NCBI GenBank assembly: GCA_023248995.1
Contig: JAHFDN010000009.1
Location: 1-64,000, forward strand
Origin: Candidatus Rokuibacteriota bacterium
Lineage (GTDB): Bacteria > Methylomirabilota > Methylomirabilia > Rokubacteriales > CSP1-6
Direction of reading: 5' to 3'
Length of the DNA: 64,000 nucleotides
Both the position numbers and the translations under genes were made by a program. The notes under the pieces were generated by a model, which saw nothing but the letters and a program-made list of their open reading frames with translations, was not told the origin of the DNA and did not search any database. How positions within the stretch are numbered: position 1 is the stretch's first letter; each line of letters starts with the position of its first letter. Positions 43,312 to 51,671 of the stretch are shown here, one piece after another.

Positions 43312-44133
43312 ATGCGCCGGCGCCGACTCAAAGTCCTGATCTTGCTCGCCGCCCTGTTGGTGCCCGCGCCCGGACGAACGCAGGCGGAACTCCCGATCTT
43401 CGACACCCACATCCACTACAGCCAACCCGACTGGGGGACGTACACGCCCGCGGACATTGTCAAGATCCTCGACCGCGCCGGCGTCCGGCGCGCGCTGGTC
43501 TCCAGCACGCCCGACGACGGTACACTCAAGCTCTACGACAAGGCCCGCGCGCGCATCGCTCCCGAGCTCAGGCCTTACCGCACCCACGGAGACATGCAGT
43601 CCTGGTACCGCGATCCCGCGGTCCTCGCCTACGTGGAGGACCGGCTGAAGCGCGGCATCTACAAGGGGATCGGCGAGTTCCACCTCTTCGGCGGCCAGAC
43701 CAGCACGCCGGTCGTCCGGCGAATCGTCGAGCTGGCTGCCGAGAAGAAACTCATCCTGCACGCCCACTCCGACGAGGCCGCCGTCGAGGAGCTGTTCCAG
43801 CTCAACCCCGCGGCGAAGATCCTCTGGGCTCACGCCGGCATGACGTCGGGCCCCGAGGCCATCGGCCGGATGCTGGACCGCCACCCGACCCTCTGGGCCG
43901 AGCTGGCATTTCGCACCGACATGGCCTCCGGGGGGAAACTCGAGCCGGCCTGGCGCGCCCTCTTCCTCCGTCATCCCGACCGCGTCATGGTCGGAACCGA
44001 CACCTGGACGACTTCGCGCTGGGCTGAACTCCCGGGGTACCTCGCCTGGACGCGCGCCTGGCTCGCTCAGCTCCCTCCCGAGGTGGCCGAGAAGATCGCC
44101 TTCAGGAACGCCGAGCGGCTGTTCGGACCCTAG
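43312..44133 (+). CDS. Exported amidohydrolase (TIM-barrel metal hydrolase)
   Basis: A 273-residue protein with a signal peptide (KVLILLAALLVPAPGRTQA) and an amidohydrolase_2-type barrel: metal motif FDTHIHYSQPD, then ILHAHSDE, LWAHAG and VGTDTWTT in the order of metal and catalytic residues. The 5' gene edge carries TATACT 8 bases before the ATG. It is likely periplasmic; the substrate is unknown. It converges with cobA and overlaps its end by 32 bases on the other strand. Confidence 0.85.
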   Translation: MRRRRLKVLILLAALLVPAPGRTQAELPIFDTHIHYSQPDWGTYTPADIVKILDRAGVRRALVSSTPDDGTLKLYDKARARIAPELRPYRTHGDMQSWYRDPAVLAYVEDRLKRGIYKGIGEFHLFGGQTSTPVVRRIVELAAEKKLILHAHSDEAAVEELFQLNPAAKILWAHAGMTSGPEAIGRMLDRHPTLWAELAFRTDMASGGKLEPAWRALFLRHPDRVMVGTDTWTTSRWAELPGYLAWTRAWLAQLPPEVAEKIAFRNAERLFGP

Positions 44134-44923
44134 GCGAAAGGGCGGTCGAGACGGACTCGGGTTCCTCGGCCATCCCTCCGGGGAGGTCGAACCACCGGAG
44201 CTGCTCGCGCAGCGAGACCACCTCGCCGATGACGGCCACGACCGGCGGCCGGAGCCCCGCCGCTTTGTCGACGATGTCGGCCAGGGTACCCGTGATCGTC
44301 TTCTGAACCTCCGTCGTTCCCCACCGGATCAACGCCACCGGGGTCTCGGGAGCGCGCCCGTGGGCGACAAGCTCGCCCACGATCCGCGGAAGCGCCCTCA
44401 CGCCCATCAGGATGACCAGCGTGTCCACGGCCGTCGCCAACCGCTGCCAGTCCACGCCCGGCTCGTCCTGTGAGACGTCTTCATGGCCCGTGACAACCGC
44501 GAATGAGGAAGACAGCCGCCGGTGGGTGAGCGGAATGCCCGCGTAGGCCGGCACCGCCACCGCCGAACTCACCCCCGGCACGACCTCGAACGCGATGCCC
44601 GCCTCCGCCAGCGCCTCCGCCTCCTCCCCGCCCCGGCCGAAGACGAACGGATCGCCCCCCTTGAGCCTGACGACGCGGCGGCCGCGCCGGGCGTGAGCGA
44701 CGAGGAGGGCGTTGATCTGCTCCTGCGGCAGACAGTGGGTTCCCGTCACCTTGCCGGCGAAGATCCTGAGGGCCTCGGGCGGCGCTTCGTCCAGGAGCGC
44801 CGGATTGACCAGACGGTCATAGATGACCACCTCCGCCTGCCGGAGGAGCGCCAGGGCCCGCACCGTGATGAGCCCGGGATCGCCGGGGCCCGCACCGACC
44901 AGATGCACCGTGCCTAGCCGCAT
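44102..44923 (-). CDS. cobA: Uroporphyrinogen-III C-methyltransferase
   Basis: SUMT methylates uroporphyrinogen III twice to give precorrin-2, the entry to siroheme. The 273 residues have VHLVGAGPGDPGLITVRAL, the GGDPFVFGRGGEEAEAL loop, VPGVSSAVAVPAYAGIPLTHR and a C-terminal AVIGEVVSLR. It is a stand-alone enzyme, not the CysG fusion. ATG 44923 overlaps the met8-like gene by 10 bases. Confidence 0.95.
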   Translation of the reverse strand: MRLGTVHLVGAGPGDPGLITVRALALLRQAEVVIYDRLVNPALLDEAPPEALRIFAGKVTGTHCLPQEQINALLVAHARRGRRVVRLKGGDPFVFGRGGEEAEALAEAGIAFEVVPGVSSAVAVPAYAGIPLTHRRLSSSFAVVTGHEDVSQDEPGVDWQRLATAVDTLVILMGVRALPRIVGELVAHGRAPETPVALIRWGTTEVQKTITGTLADIVDKAAGLRPPVVAVIGEVVSLREQLRWFDLPGGMAEEPESVSTALSPRVRTAARRS

Positions 44924-45552
44924 GCCCCCGCTCCGAGTCGCCGCAACAGATGCGCCTTGGCCTCCTCCCGCCGCCCCTCCGCGATCAAGCGGCGGAGGTC
45001 CCCGTTCAGCGCCCTCGCCCACGCATCCGCCCCCGGGACGCGCTCCCGCCCCTTCAGCTCGCGCCGGACCTCCACCACGATCTCCGCGAGCGCGGCGTAA
45101 TCCTGGGTGAAGTACGCCTCGAGCTCCTCTCTGACAGCCCGGGACAGCGCCGGGCTCGCCCCGCCGGTCGCGACCGCGACCACGAGGTCGCCGCGCCGCA
45201 GGACGGAGGGGAGAATGAAATCGCAATGGGCGGGGTCATCGGCGGCGTTGACCCACACGCCCCGCGCCCGCCCTTCCCGGGAAACGGCCTGATTCACCTC
45301 GCCGTCGTCGGTGGCAACGAAGGCGAGCTGATACCCGGCGAGGTCGCCGGGAGCGTACACCCGCCCCACGTGGCGGATCCGGCGCTCCCTGGCCAAGGCC
45401 TCGAGGGCGGGGCAGAGCGACGGGCTGACCACGGTGACCGATGCGCCGACCGCGAGCAACCCCTCGACCTTCCTCTCGGCCACCGGGCCGCCGCCGATGA
45501 CGACGCACGGCCGCCCGGTCAGATCGAGAAAGAGCGGATAGTACGCCATCAC
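44914..45552 (-). CDS. Precorrin-2 dehydrogenase / sirohydrochlorin ferrochelatase (Met8/CysG-N type)
   Basis: A 212-residue protein with an N-terminal NAD-binding domain (YYPLFLDLTGRPCVVIGGGPVAERKVEGL), the NAADDPAHCDFILPSVLRRGDLVVAVATGGASPAL region carrying the catalytic Asp, and a helical C-terminus. It converts precorrin-2 to sirohydrochlorin and may also insert iron. Start GTG 45552 overlaps the hemD stop (GTGA); ATG 45549 is an alternative. It lies between hemD and cobA in a siroheme unit. Confidence 0.92.
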   Translation of the reverse strand: MMAYYPLFLDLTGRPCVVIGGGPVAERKVEGLLAVGASVTVVSPSLCPALEALARERRIRHVGRVYAPGDLAGYQLAFVATDDGEVNQAVSREGRARGVWVNAADDPAHCDFILPSVLRRGDLVVAVATGGASPALSRAVREELEAYFTQDYAALAEIVVEVRRELKGRERVPGADAWARALNGDLRRLIAEGRREEAKAHLLRRLGAGACG

Positions 45553-46403
45553 CCTGCCTTCCCCGCGCCAGCCTCCGCCCCCGCCAGATGGTCGGCGATG
45601 GCGTGGACGAGGGCGCCCATGGTTCCCTTGTCGGCCTGGATGCGCGGCGCGATCCCGTGCTCGGCCAGTGTCGCCCGGCAGACGGGGCCGACCACGGCCA
45701 CGGTGACCTTCTGGCGGAGCGCGGCGATCAGCTCATCGTGCAGCCCAAGGCGGTCCGCCACGACGAAGAGGTGCTTGATCTGAGGCGAGCTCGTGAAGGC
45801 GACGACGTCAATCCGTTCCGCGATGAGGCCCTGAATCAACCGGACCAGCGGCTCCTGATCCTCCGGGAGCGCCCACTCGTAGAGGGGGATTTCGAGCACG
45901 GTGGCGCCCCGCGCCCGAAGCCCCTCGACGAGGAAGGGGTTCTCCTCGCCGTAGAGCTGAACGGCCACCACGCGTCCGCGGAGTTGATCCTCCGGGAGAC
46001 CCTCCAACAAGCCCTCCGAGGTCGGCTCCTTGGGAACCAGGTCAATTCGCACCCCTGCCTCGCGGAGCACCGCGACCGGCTTGGGCCCGCGGGCCGCGAC
46101 GAACATGCCCCCGAGCGCCTTCAAGAGCACCTCCCGCTTCCCCGCCTCGGCCGCCAGGCCGAAGAAGGCGCGGGTCCCCACCCCGGTGAGAAAAACAATG
46201 ACCGATACTTCCCGACGGCAGATGCGCTCGAGCGCATCGAGGGCCGGGCGCTGGTCCCGGCGCGGGACCTCTCGGACCGCCGGTGCCGAGCACGGGACTC
46301 CGCCGAGCTTCGTGATGAGACTGGCCAGCTCAGCGGCCCGCCGGGCCTCGGTGATCGCAATGGTCTTTCCGCGAAGCGAGTGCACGGTCCGCTCGTCAGC
46401 CAT
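45549..46403 (-). CDS. hemD: Uroporphyrinogen-III synthase
   Basis: HemD closes hydroxymethylbilane into uroporphyrinogen III. The 284 residues have the weakly conserved bi-lobed fold: LRGKTIAITEARRAAEL at the start, VSVIVFLTGVGTRAFF, and DVVAFTSSPQIKHLFVV with TVAVVGPVCRATLAEHGI in lobe two, all family hallmarks. ATG 46403 overlaps the sat-sir stop by 8 bases; upstream in-frame ATGs lie inside that gene. It supplies the precursor for both siroheme and heme. Confidence 0.9.
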   Translation of the reverse strand: MADERTVHSLRGKTIAITEARRAAELASLITKLGGVPCSAPAVREVPRRDQRPALDALERICRREVSVIVFLTGVGTRAFFGLAAEAGKREVLLKALGGMFVAARGPKPVAVLREAGVRIDLVPKEPTSEGLLEGLPEDQLRGRVVAVQLYGEENPFLVEGLRARGATVLEIPLYEWALPEDQEPLVRLIQGLIAERIDVVAFTSSPQIKHLFVVADRLGLHDELIAALRQKVTVAVVGPVCRATLAEHGIAPRIQADKGTMGALVHAIADHLAGAEAGAGKAG

Positions 46404-49281
46404 CCACGCCGTGAGGTGGGCGCCCGGGGGAGGGATCGCGCGCCACCGCCGCCACCCCCCCACCCCCTAGGAACTCGCGGAGCTGGTCGTCCGTGTGGCG
46501 GGCGCAGAACCGGCGGAAGTTCTCCCCGTCGACCCGCTCCGAGAGGTAACTCGTGAGCAGCCGCTCGATGGCAGCCGGCACCCCGGTCGCGGGGACGCGG
46601 TAGCCGATCGGGCGCGCCTTGGCCTGGTGCCTGCCCACGGCTCCACCGAGGCAGAAATAGTAGGCGTCCACCATCTGCCCTTCCACCTTCACCTTCTTCC
46701 CCTCGATCCCGATGTCGGCGATCCAGTGCTGGCCGCAGCTGTTCGGGCAGCCGGTGACGTGGATCTTGAGGTGCTGCCCGAACCCCGGCAGCCGCGTTTC
46801 GAGATCCTCCACCAACCACCGCGCGAAGTTCTTCGTCTCGCTCAGGGCGAGCTTGCAGAATTCGGTCCCCGTGCACGCGATCGTCCCCCGCCAGAAGGGC
46901 GAGGCGTTGATCCGGAGCCCCAACGCCTCAATCTCCCCCGTCAGCGCGGCGGCCCGCTCGCGCCGCACATTCAGGATGAGGAGATTCTGCATGATGGTCG
47001 CCCGGAGCTCCCCGGTCCCGTAGCGGTCCGCGAGGTCCGCCACGGCCCGCATCTCGCCGGGGGTCATGCGCCCCCGGAGGACCGCGAGTCCCGCGTAGCA
47101 GTAACCGTCCTGCTTCTGCGGATGGATTCCCACGTGGTCCCGGTAGACGTCCTCGGGCGGCTCCTCGGCGACCGCCGGGTCCAGCGCAAAGCCGATGCGG
47201 CGTTCCAGCTCCGCCTGGAAGCGCTCGGCCGTCCAGCCGTGGGTGAGGAAGAGGAACTTCAGCCGCGCCTTCTCGCGGTTCTGGCGCAGCACGTCGCTGT
47301 CCCTGAAAATCTCCGAGATCCCCCTGACGACGGCAAGCACCTGGTTCCAGCGGACGAAGGCGTTGAGGCGAAGAGCCAGGTGGGGATCGGTCGAGAGCCC
47401 GCCGCCCACCCGCACCGAGAAGCCGACCTCGCCGGTCTGGGGGCGCCGGAGCGCGGTCATGCCGATGTCGTTGATCTCGGGATACGAGCACCAGACGCGG
47501 CAGCCGGTGATCGAGATCTTGTACTTGCGCGGGAGGTTGTAGAAGTCCGGGTTGCCGTTGAGCATCCGGGTCGCCGCCTGGACCAGCGGCGAGGCGTCCA
47601 CGATCTCGTCGCCATCCACGCCCGCGAGGGGGCAGCCGGTGATGTTGCGGGTGTCGTCGCCGCACGACCCCATGGTCGTGATCCCGCACCGCGAGAGGCT
47701 CTGGAAAATTTCGGGGAGGCTCTCGATCCTCACCCAGTGGAGCTGGACGTTCTGGCGGACGGTGAGATCCGCGATCCCCCGCGCGTGCCGCTCGGCCAGA
47801 TCGGCGATCGTGCGCAGCTGGTGGGCGAGGAGGACGCCGTTCGGGATCCGGATCCGGACCATGAAGTAGGGGACGGCTTTCCCCTCCCCGCCTTTCCCCC
47901 CCACCGCGCCGATGCCATCGCCCTGCGTGTACACCCCCCACCAGCGGAAATAGGTGTTGAGCCACTCGGCCGGGATCGATTGATATCCCTCGCGGGCGAA
48001 CCGGACGATCTCCGGGTAGGCTTCCCAGGGGTTCAGCGCGCGCTTGAGCCGCTCCGCCCGCTGGGCCTTGGTCTCCTTGACGGGCTGCGGCGCCGGAGGG
48101 GCCTCCACGGGCCCGCGCACCCAGTTCCGCAGGATCTCGGCGACCTCCGGGCGCGTGAACTCGGCGGGGAGCGCCTCGCCCCGTCCCAGGAGCTCGCGGA
48201 CCAGGGTCCCGCTCAGCGCCATACGGTCCAACGGATTGTGCGGGCAGGTCTTGGGGGACGTGACGGCCTCGCACCGACGGCAGTAGAAGGTCTCGTCGAA
48301 GAAGAGGGGGACCACGCCAAGCTCTTCCGGGGTGAAGCGGCGGAAGAGCTCATCCACGGTCACCGGAGACGACGCGGCCTCGACGCTCGCGTACTCGCGG
48401 CCGACGATGAAGTGGGTGCAGCCGTAATTCTTCCGGACGAGAGCGTGGAAAACCGTCTCCCGCGGCCCGGCATAGCGCATGGCGCCGGGAAACACGGCGA
48501 GGACGACGCGATCCTTGGGGTAGTACTGCCCGACCAGGACCTGATAGCAGCGAACGCGGACCTCCGAGGGAACCTCGTCGAGCTTGGTCTGGCCCACGAG
48601 CGGGTGGATCAGGAGGCCATCCAGCGGCTCCAGGGCGCACTTCTGGATGTACTCGTGGGCGCGGTGGATCGGGTGCTGGCTCTGAAAGCCCACGACGGTC
48701 CGCCATCCGAGCTCCTCGAAGCGAGCCCGCGTGGCGGCGGGATCGAGGCGGTAGGCCTCGAATCCTCTGAAGGGGGGGCGGCCGATCAGGTCCACCTTTC
48801 CGGCGAGCAGCACGTCCCCCCGGGCCAACTGGTACTGGGCCCCCGGGTGACCCGGGTCCTCGGTCCCGTAGACAAGGCGGGCCTCCTCCCGCCCGTCGTA
48901 GGGAAAGCGCTCTTCCAGGTGAAGGATCCCGAGCGGCTCCTCCCAAGGGGACACGAGGGCGACGTCCTCGCCTTCCCGGAGGGCGTCAGCGTCGGCGCGT
49001 CGAACGGCGAGCGTAATCGGAAGCGCCCAGGCAAGGCCGTTCGCCAAGCGCATCTCGTGGAGGACGCTCCGGTAATCGGCCTGGCCCATGAAGCCTTCGA
49101 GAGGGCTGTAGGCCCCGACCGCGATCAACTCGAGATCTGACATCGTGCGGGCGTTCAGCGCGATGCGTTTCAGGGAAGCAGCCCGCCGGCCGGCCTCCTC
49201 CCGGACCTCCCCACGGAGCACTCGATCCACGAGCACCCCACCATGGGGACGAATCGTGCGGGCGAGAGAAAGCGGAGTCAT
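46396..49281 (-). CDS. Fused ATP sulfurylase - ferredoxin-type sulfite/nitrite reductase
   Basis: A single 961-residue frame. Residues 1-388 are ATP sulfurylase: PUA-like start, HPIHRAHEYIQKCALE, VFPGAMRYAGPRE and a zinc-type Cys motif (FYCRRCEAVTSPKTCPHN). After a Pro-rich linker (about 389-405), residues 406-961 are a siroheme-[4Fe4S] reductase with C803xxxxxC809 and C845xxxC849 ligands and TGCRVWCSYPEIND in the first half. Sat makes APS from sulfate and Sir reduces sulfite; the APS or PAPS reductase needed between is not visible. In the Sat nucleotide motif the usual QTRNP reads Q200-S-Q-H-P, losing the conserved Arg and Asn. Siroheme genes follow directly. Confidence 0.92.
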   Translation of the reverse strand: MTPLSLARTIRPHGGVLVDRVLRGEVREEAGRRAASLKRIALNARTMSDLELIAVGAYSPLEGFMGQADYRSVLHEMRLANGLAWALPITLAVRRADADALREGEDVALVSPWEEPLGILHLEERFPYDGREEARLVYGTEDPGHPGAQYQLARGDVLLAGKVDLIGRPPFRGFEAYRLDPAATRARFEELGWRTVVGFQSQHPIHRAHEYIQKCALEPLDGLLIHPLVGQTKLDEVPSEVRVRCYQVLVGQYYPKDRVVLAVFPGAMRYAGPRETVFHALVRKNYGCTHFIVGREYASVEAASSPVTVDELFRRFTPEELGVVPLFFDETFYCRRCEAVTSPKTCPHNPLDRMALSGTLVRELLGRGEALPAEFTRPEVAEILRNWVRGPVEAPPAPQPVKETKAQRAERLKRALNPWEAYPEIVRFAREGYQSIPAEWLNTYFRWWGVYTQGDGIGAVGGKGGEGKAVPYFMVRIRIPNGVLLAHQLRTIADLAERHARGIADLTVRQNVQLHWVRIESLPEIFQSLSRCGITTMGSCGDDTRNITGCPLAGVDGDEIVDASPLVQAATRMLNGNPDFYNLPRKYKISITGCRVWCSYPEINDIGMTALRRPQTGEVGFSVRVGGGLSTDPHLALRLNAFVRWNQVLAVVRGISEIFRDSDVLRQNREKARLKFLFLTHGWTAERFQAELERRIGFALDPAVAEEPPEDVYRDHVGIHPQKQDGYCYAGLAVLRGRMTPGEMRAVADLADRYGTGELRATIMQNLLILNVRRERAAALTGEIEALGLRINASPFWRGTIACTGTEFCKLALSETKNFARWLVEDLETRLPGFGQHLKIHVTGCPNSCGQHWIADIGIEGKKVKVEGQMVDAYYFCLGGAVGRHQAKARPIGYRVPATGVPAAIERLLTSYLSERVDGENFRRFCARHTDDQLREFLGGGGVAAVARDPSPGRPPHGVDG

Positions 49282-49290
49282 AGATGGGGC

Positions 49291-49319
49291 AACATACTAT
49301 TCCCGATCAAGAATGTCAA
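49291..49319 (-). promoter_or_regulatory. Strong promoter of the sat-sir/siroheme operon
   Basis: TTGACA (49319-49314), exactly 17 bases, TATGTT (49296-49291): the best promoter in the window. The sat-sir ATG 49281 follows 9 bases after the -10 box without any ribosome-binding site. Only 67 bases separate it from the hemY stop, which shows no convincing terminator. Confidence 0.7.
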
Positions 49320-49348
49320 GAAACCTTTTTAGACGAGCGGGACTGATC

Positions 49349-50740
49349 TTATGACACAGCTGAGGCGGCGTCTTCTCCAGAGTGGACGCAGTCGGAGATG
49401 CCGACCCCGCGGTAGGCGCCTCCCGCCAGGGCGAGCCCCGGGTGGCCCTTCAGTCGCCGCTCGATCGCCTCCACGGTCGTCAGGTGCCCGACCTGGTATT
49501 GCGGCATCGAGGCCGGATGGCGGTGAAGCCGGGTCAGGAGCGGCGGCGCGGTGATGCCGAGGAGCTCGCCCAGCTCTCCCCGGACAGCGGCGACAATCCG
49601 CTCGTCGTCCTCCTCGAGCACCCCCCCGTCCTGGGCTCCCCCCACGAACACCCTGAGGAGCGCGTGGCCCGCCGGCGCGCGTCCCGGGTACTTCACGCTG
49701 GAGAACGTGCAGGCCAGGATCGGCCGCCGCTCGAGCCGCGGCACGACGAAACCGAAGCCGTCGAGCGGGTGGCGGATCTCGTCCCGACGGTAGGCGAGCG
49801 TGATCGTGGCCGACGAGGCGTACGGGATCGCCTCGAGGAGGTGGGCGAGGGCCAGGTCGAGAGAGCGGACCATCCGTGCCGCCTGGTGGGCCTCGGCGGC
49901 GACGATCACGGCATCGGCGTCGAGGCCGCTCCCATCCGCCAGGCCGACGCGCCAGCGTTCCCCCTCGCGGCGGAGCCCCACCACCCGCGCGCTGAGGCGC
50001 GCCGAGCCCGGGGGCAGGCGGCCGGCCAGCGCGCGCACCAGCTCCTCCATCCCGCCCGCGAAGGTCACGAAGAGGCTCCAGCGCGCCCCGCTCACGCCCT
50101 GGACCCTGCGGGAGGCCCGCCAGAGGGCCAGGATGAGGCTCCGGTGCGCGCGCTCCATCTCGAGAAAGCGCGGCATCGTCGCGGCGAGACTCAAAGTATC
50201 GGGGTCGGAGGCGTAGATCCCGGCGACCAGCGGCTGGCCGACCCGTTCCAGCGCCTCGGCGCCCAGGCGGCGACGGACGAACGAGCCCAGGCTCTCGTCG
50301 TCCGCGCCGAGGCGCCTGGGCAGGACCAGGTCCATCGCCATCCGGAGCTTGCCGGGCCAGGAGAAGAGGCGGGAGGAGACGAAAGGCCGAAGACGCGCCG
50401 GGGCGAGGAGCTGAAAGCCGTCCGGGAGCGGCTCGAGGCGCCCGGCGCGCACGACGTACGTGCGACGAAACCGGTCGTCGGTGCGAACCAGGCGGTCGAC
50501 GAGGCCGAGTCGCTCCGAGAGCGCCAACGCCCAGGGCTTTTCCGAAATGAAGGAGTCGGGTCCCGCTTCGATCAGGAAGCCCTGGGCGCGCTCGGTGGCG
50601 ATCGTGCCGCCGACGCGACCGCGCGCCTCGAGGAGCGTGAGCTCGAGCGGCACGCCACGCTCCCCGGAAAGCTCGGCGAGCCGATGCGCCGCGGCCAGGC
50701 CGGCTACCCCCCCGCCCACGACCACCACGCGGCGCCCCAT
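49349..50740 (-). CDS. hemY: Protoporphyrinogen/coproporphyrinogen oxidase, HemY type
   Basis: A 463-residue FAD oxidase: VVVVGGGVAGLAAAHRLAEL at the N-terminus, LLEARGRVGGTIATE, GFLIEAGPDSFISEKPWAL, and the C-terminal LALAGGAYRGVGISDCVHSGEDAA. It uses oxygen to aromatise the porphyrinogen ring. Sequence alone does not tell me whether it works on protoporphyrinogen (classical route) or coproporphyrinogen (CgoX route). It follows hemH by 4 bases. Confidence 0.93.
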   Translation of the reverse strand: MGRRVVVVGGGVAGLAAAHRLAELSGERGVPLELTLLEARGRVGGTIATERAQGFLIEAGPDSFISEKPWALALSERLGLVDRLVRTDDRFRRTYVVRAGRLEPLPDGFQLLAPARLRPFVSSRLFSWPGKLRMAMDLVLPRRLGADDESLGSFVRRRLGAEALERVGQPLVAGIYASDPDTLSLAATMPRFLEMERAHRSLILALWRASRRVQGVSGARWSLFVTFAGGMEELVRALAGRLPPGSARLSARVVGLRREGERWRVGLADGSGLDADAVIVAAEAHQAARMVRSLDLALAHLLEAIPYASSATITLAYRRDEIRHPLDGFGFVVPRLERRPILACTFSSVKYPGRAPAGHALLRVFVGGAQDGGVLEEDDERIVAAVRGELGELLGITAPPLLTRLHRHPASMPQYQVGHLTTVEAIERRLKGHPGLALAGGAYRGVGISDCVHSGEDAASAVS

Positions 50741-50744
50741 CCCG

Positions 50745-51671
50745 CTACCCCTTGAGGCCAGCCCTCGCGAGATCGGCCAGCATCTCGACGAACGCCGGAT
50801 GATCGTTGGCGGTCGTCGCGCGATGAAAGCGGAGCCCGAGCTGCCGCGCTACCGCTCGCGCCTCGACGTCCAGGTCGTAGAGCACCTCCACGTGGTCGCA
50901 CACGAACCCGATCGGGACGACGACCGCATCCGTCGCGCCTTCCGCCGCCAGCTTCGGGAGCGCGTCGGCGACATCGGGCTCGAGCCAGGCGTCGCTCGGT
51001 GAGCCGCTCCGGCTCTGATAGGCCACCGACCAGCGGGGATGCTCGAGCCGCGCCGCGACCATGCGGGATGCCACCTCGAACTGCGCGACATAAGGCGACC
51101 CTTCGGCCATGGCGCTCGGCACGCTATGGGCGGTGAACACGAGCGGCGTAAGGCTCCGGCGGTCAGGGGAAACCCGGGAGAGCGCATCGGTCGCCCGGTC
51201 GGCCATGGTCTCGATGAAGCGCGGATGGTCGAACCAGGCCGGCGCGTACCCCACCTCGGGGGCGTCGGGACCCACCTTCTCGCGAGCCGCCGCGACGTCA
51301 CCCATGTAGCGCCCCCACGACGCCTCGGTCTGGAACGCGGAGAGGATGATCCCGAGCGCGCGGCGGTGGCCCCTCGCGGCCATCTCCGCCAGCGTCTCGT
51401 GAAAGAACGGATGCCAGTTCCTCATGCCGACATAAACGGGCTCGGGCAGGCCATCGCGTTTCAAGACCCGGCGCAACCCCTCCGCCTGGCGTCTCGTCAG
51501 CTCGTTCAGAGGCGAGCGGCCGCCGATCAGCTCGTAGTGATGCGCCACCTCTTCGAGGCGCTCGGGCGGGATCCGGCGGCCCGCGGCGACGATCCGGAGA
51601 AAGGGGCGGATCTCCTCGGGTTTCTCGGGCCCGCCGAAGGCGATCAGCAGAACGGAATCGACCGCGCTCAT
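50745..51671 (-). CDS. hemH: Ferrochelatase
   Basis: HemH inserts ferrous iron into the porphyrin. The 308 residues include LLIAFGGPEKPEEIRPFL, the catalytic His in VFTAHSVPSAM and PIGFVCDHVEVLYDLDVEA with the metal-path Glu. No Cys-ligated [2Fe-2S] tail is present. ATG 51671 overlaps the hemE stop as ATGA; the longer frame is rejected. It could equally be a coproporphyrin ferrochelatase if the cell uses that route. Confidence 0.94.
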   Translation of the reverse strand: MSAVDSVLLIAFGGPEKPEEIRPFLRIVAAGRRIPPERLEEVAHHYELIGGRSPLNELTRRQAEGLRRVLKRDGLPEPVYVGMRNWHPFFHETLAEMAARGHRRALGIILSAFQTEASWGRYMGDVAAAREKVGPDAPEVGYAPAWFDHPRFIETMADRATDALSRVSPDRRSLTPLVFTAHSVPSAMAEGSPYVAQFEVASRMVAARLEHPRWSVAYQSRSGSPSDAWLEPDVADALPKLAAEGATDAVVVPIGFVCDHVEVLYDLDVEARAVARQLGLRFHRATTANDHPAFVEMLADLARAGLKG

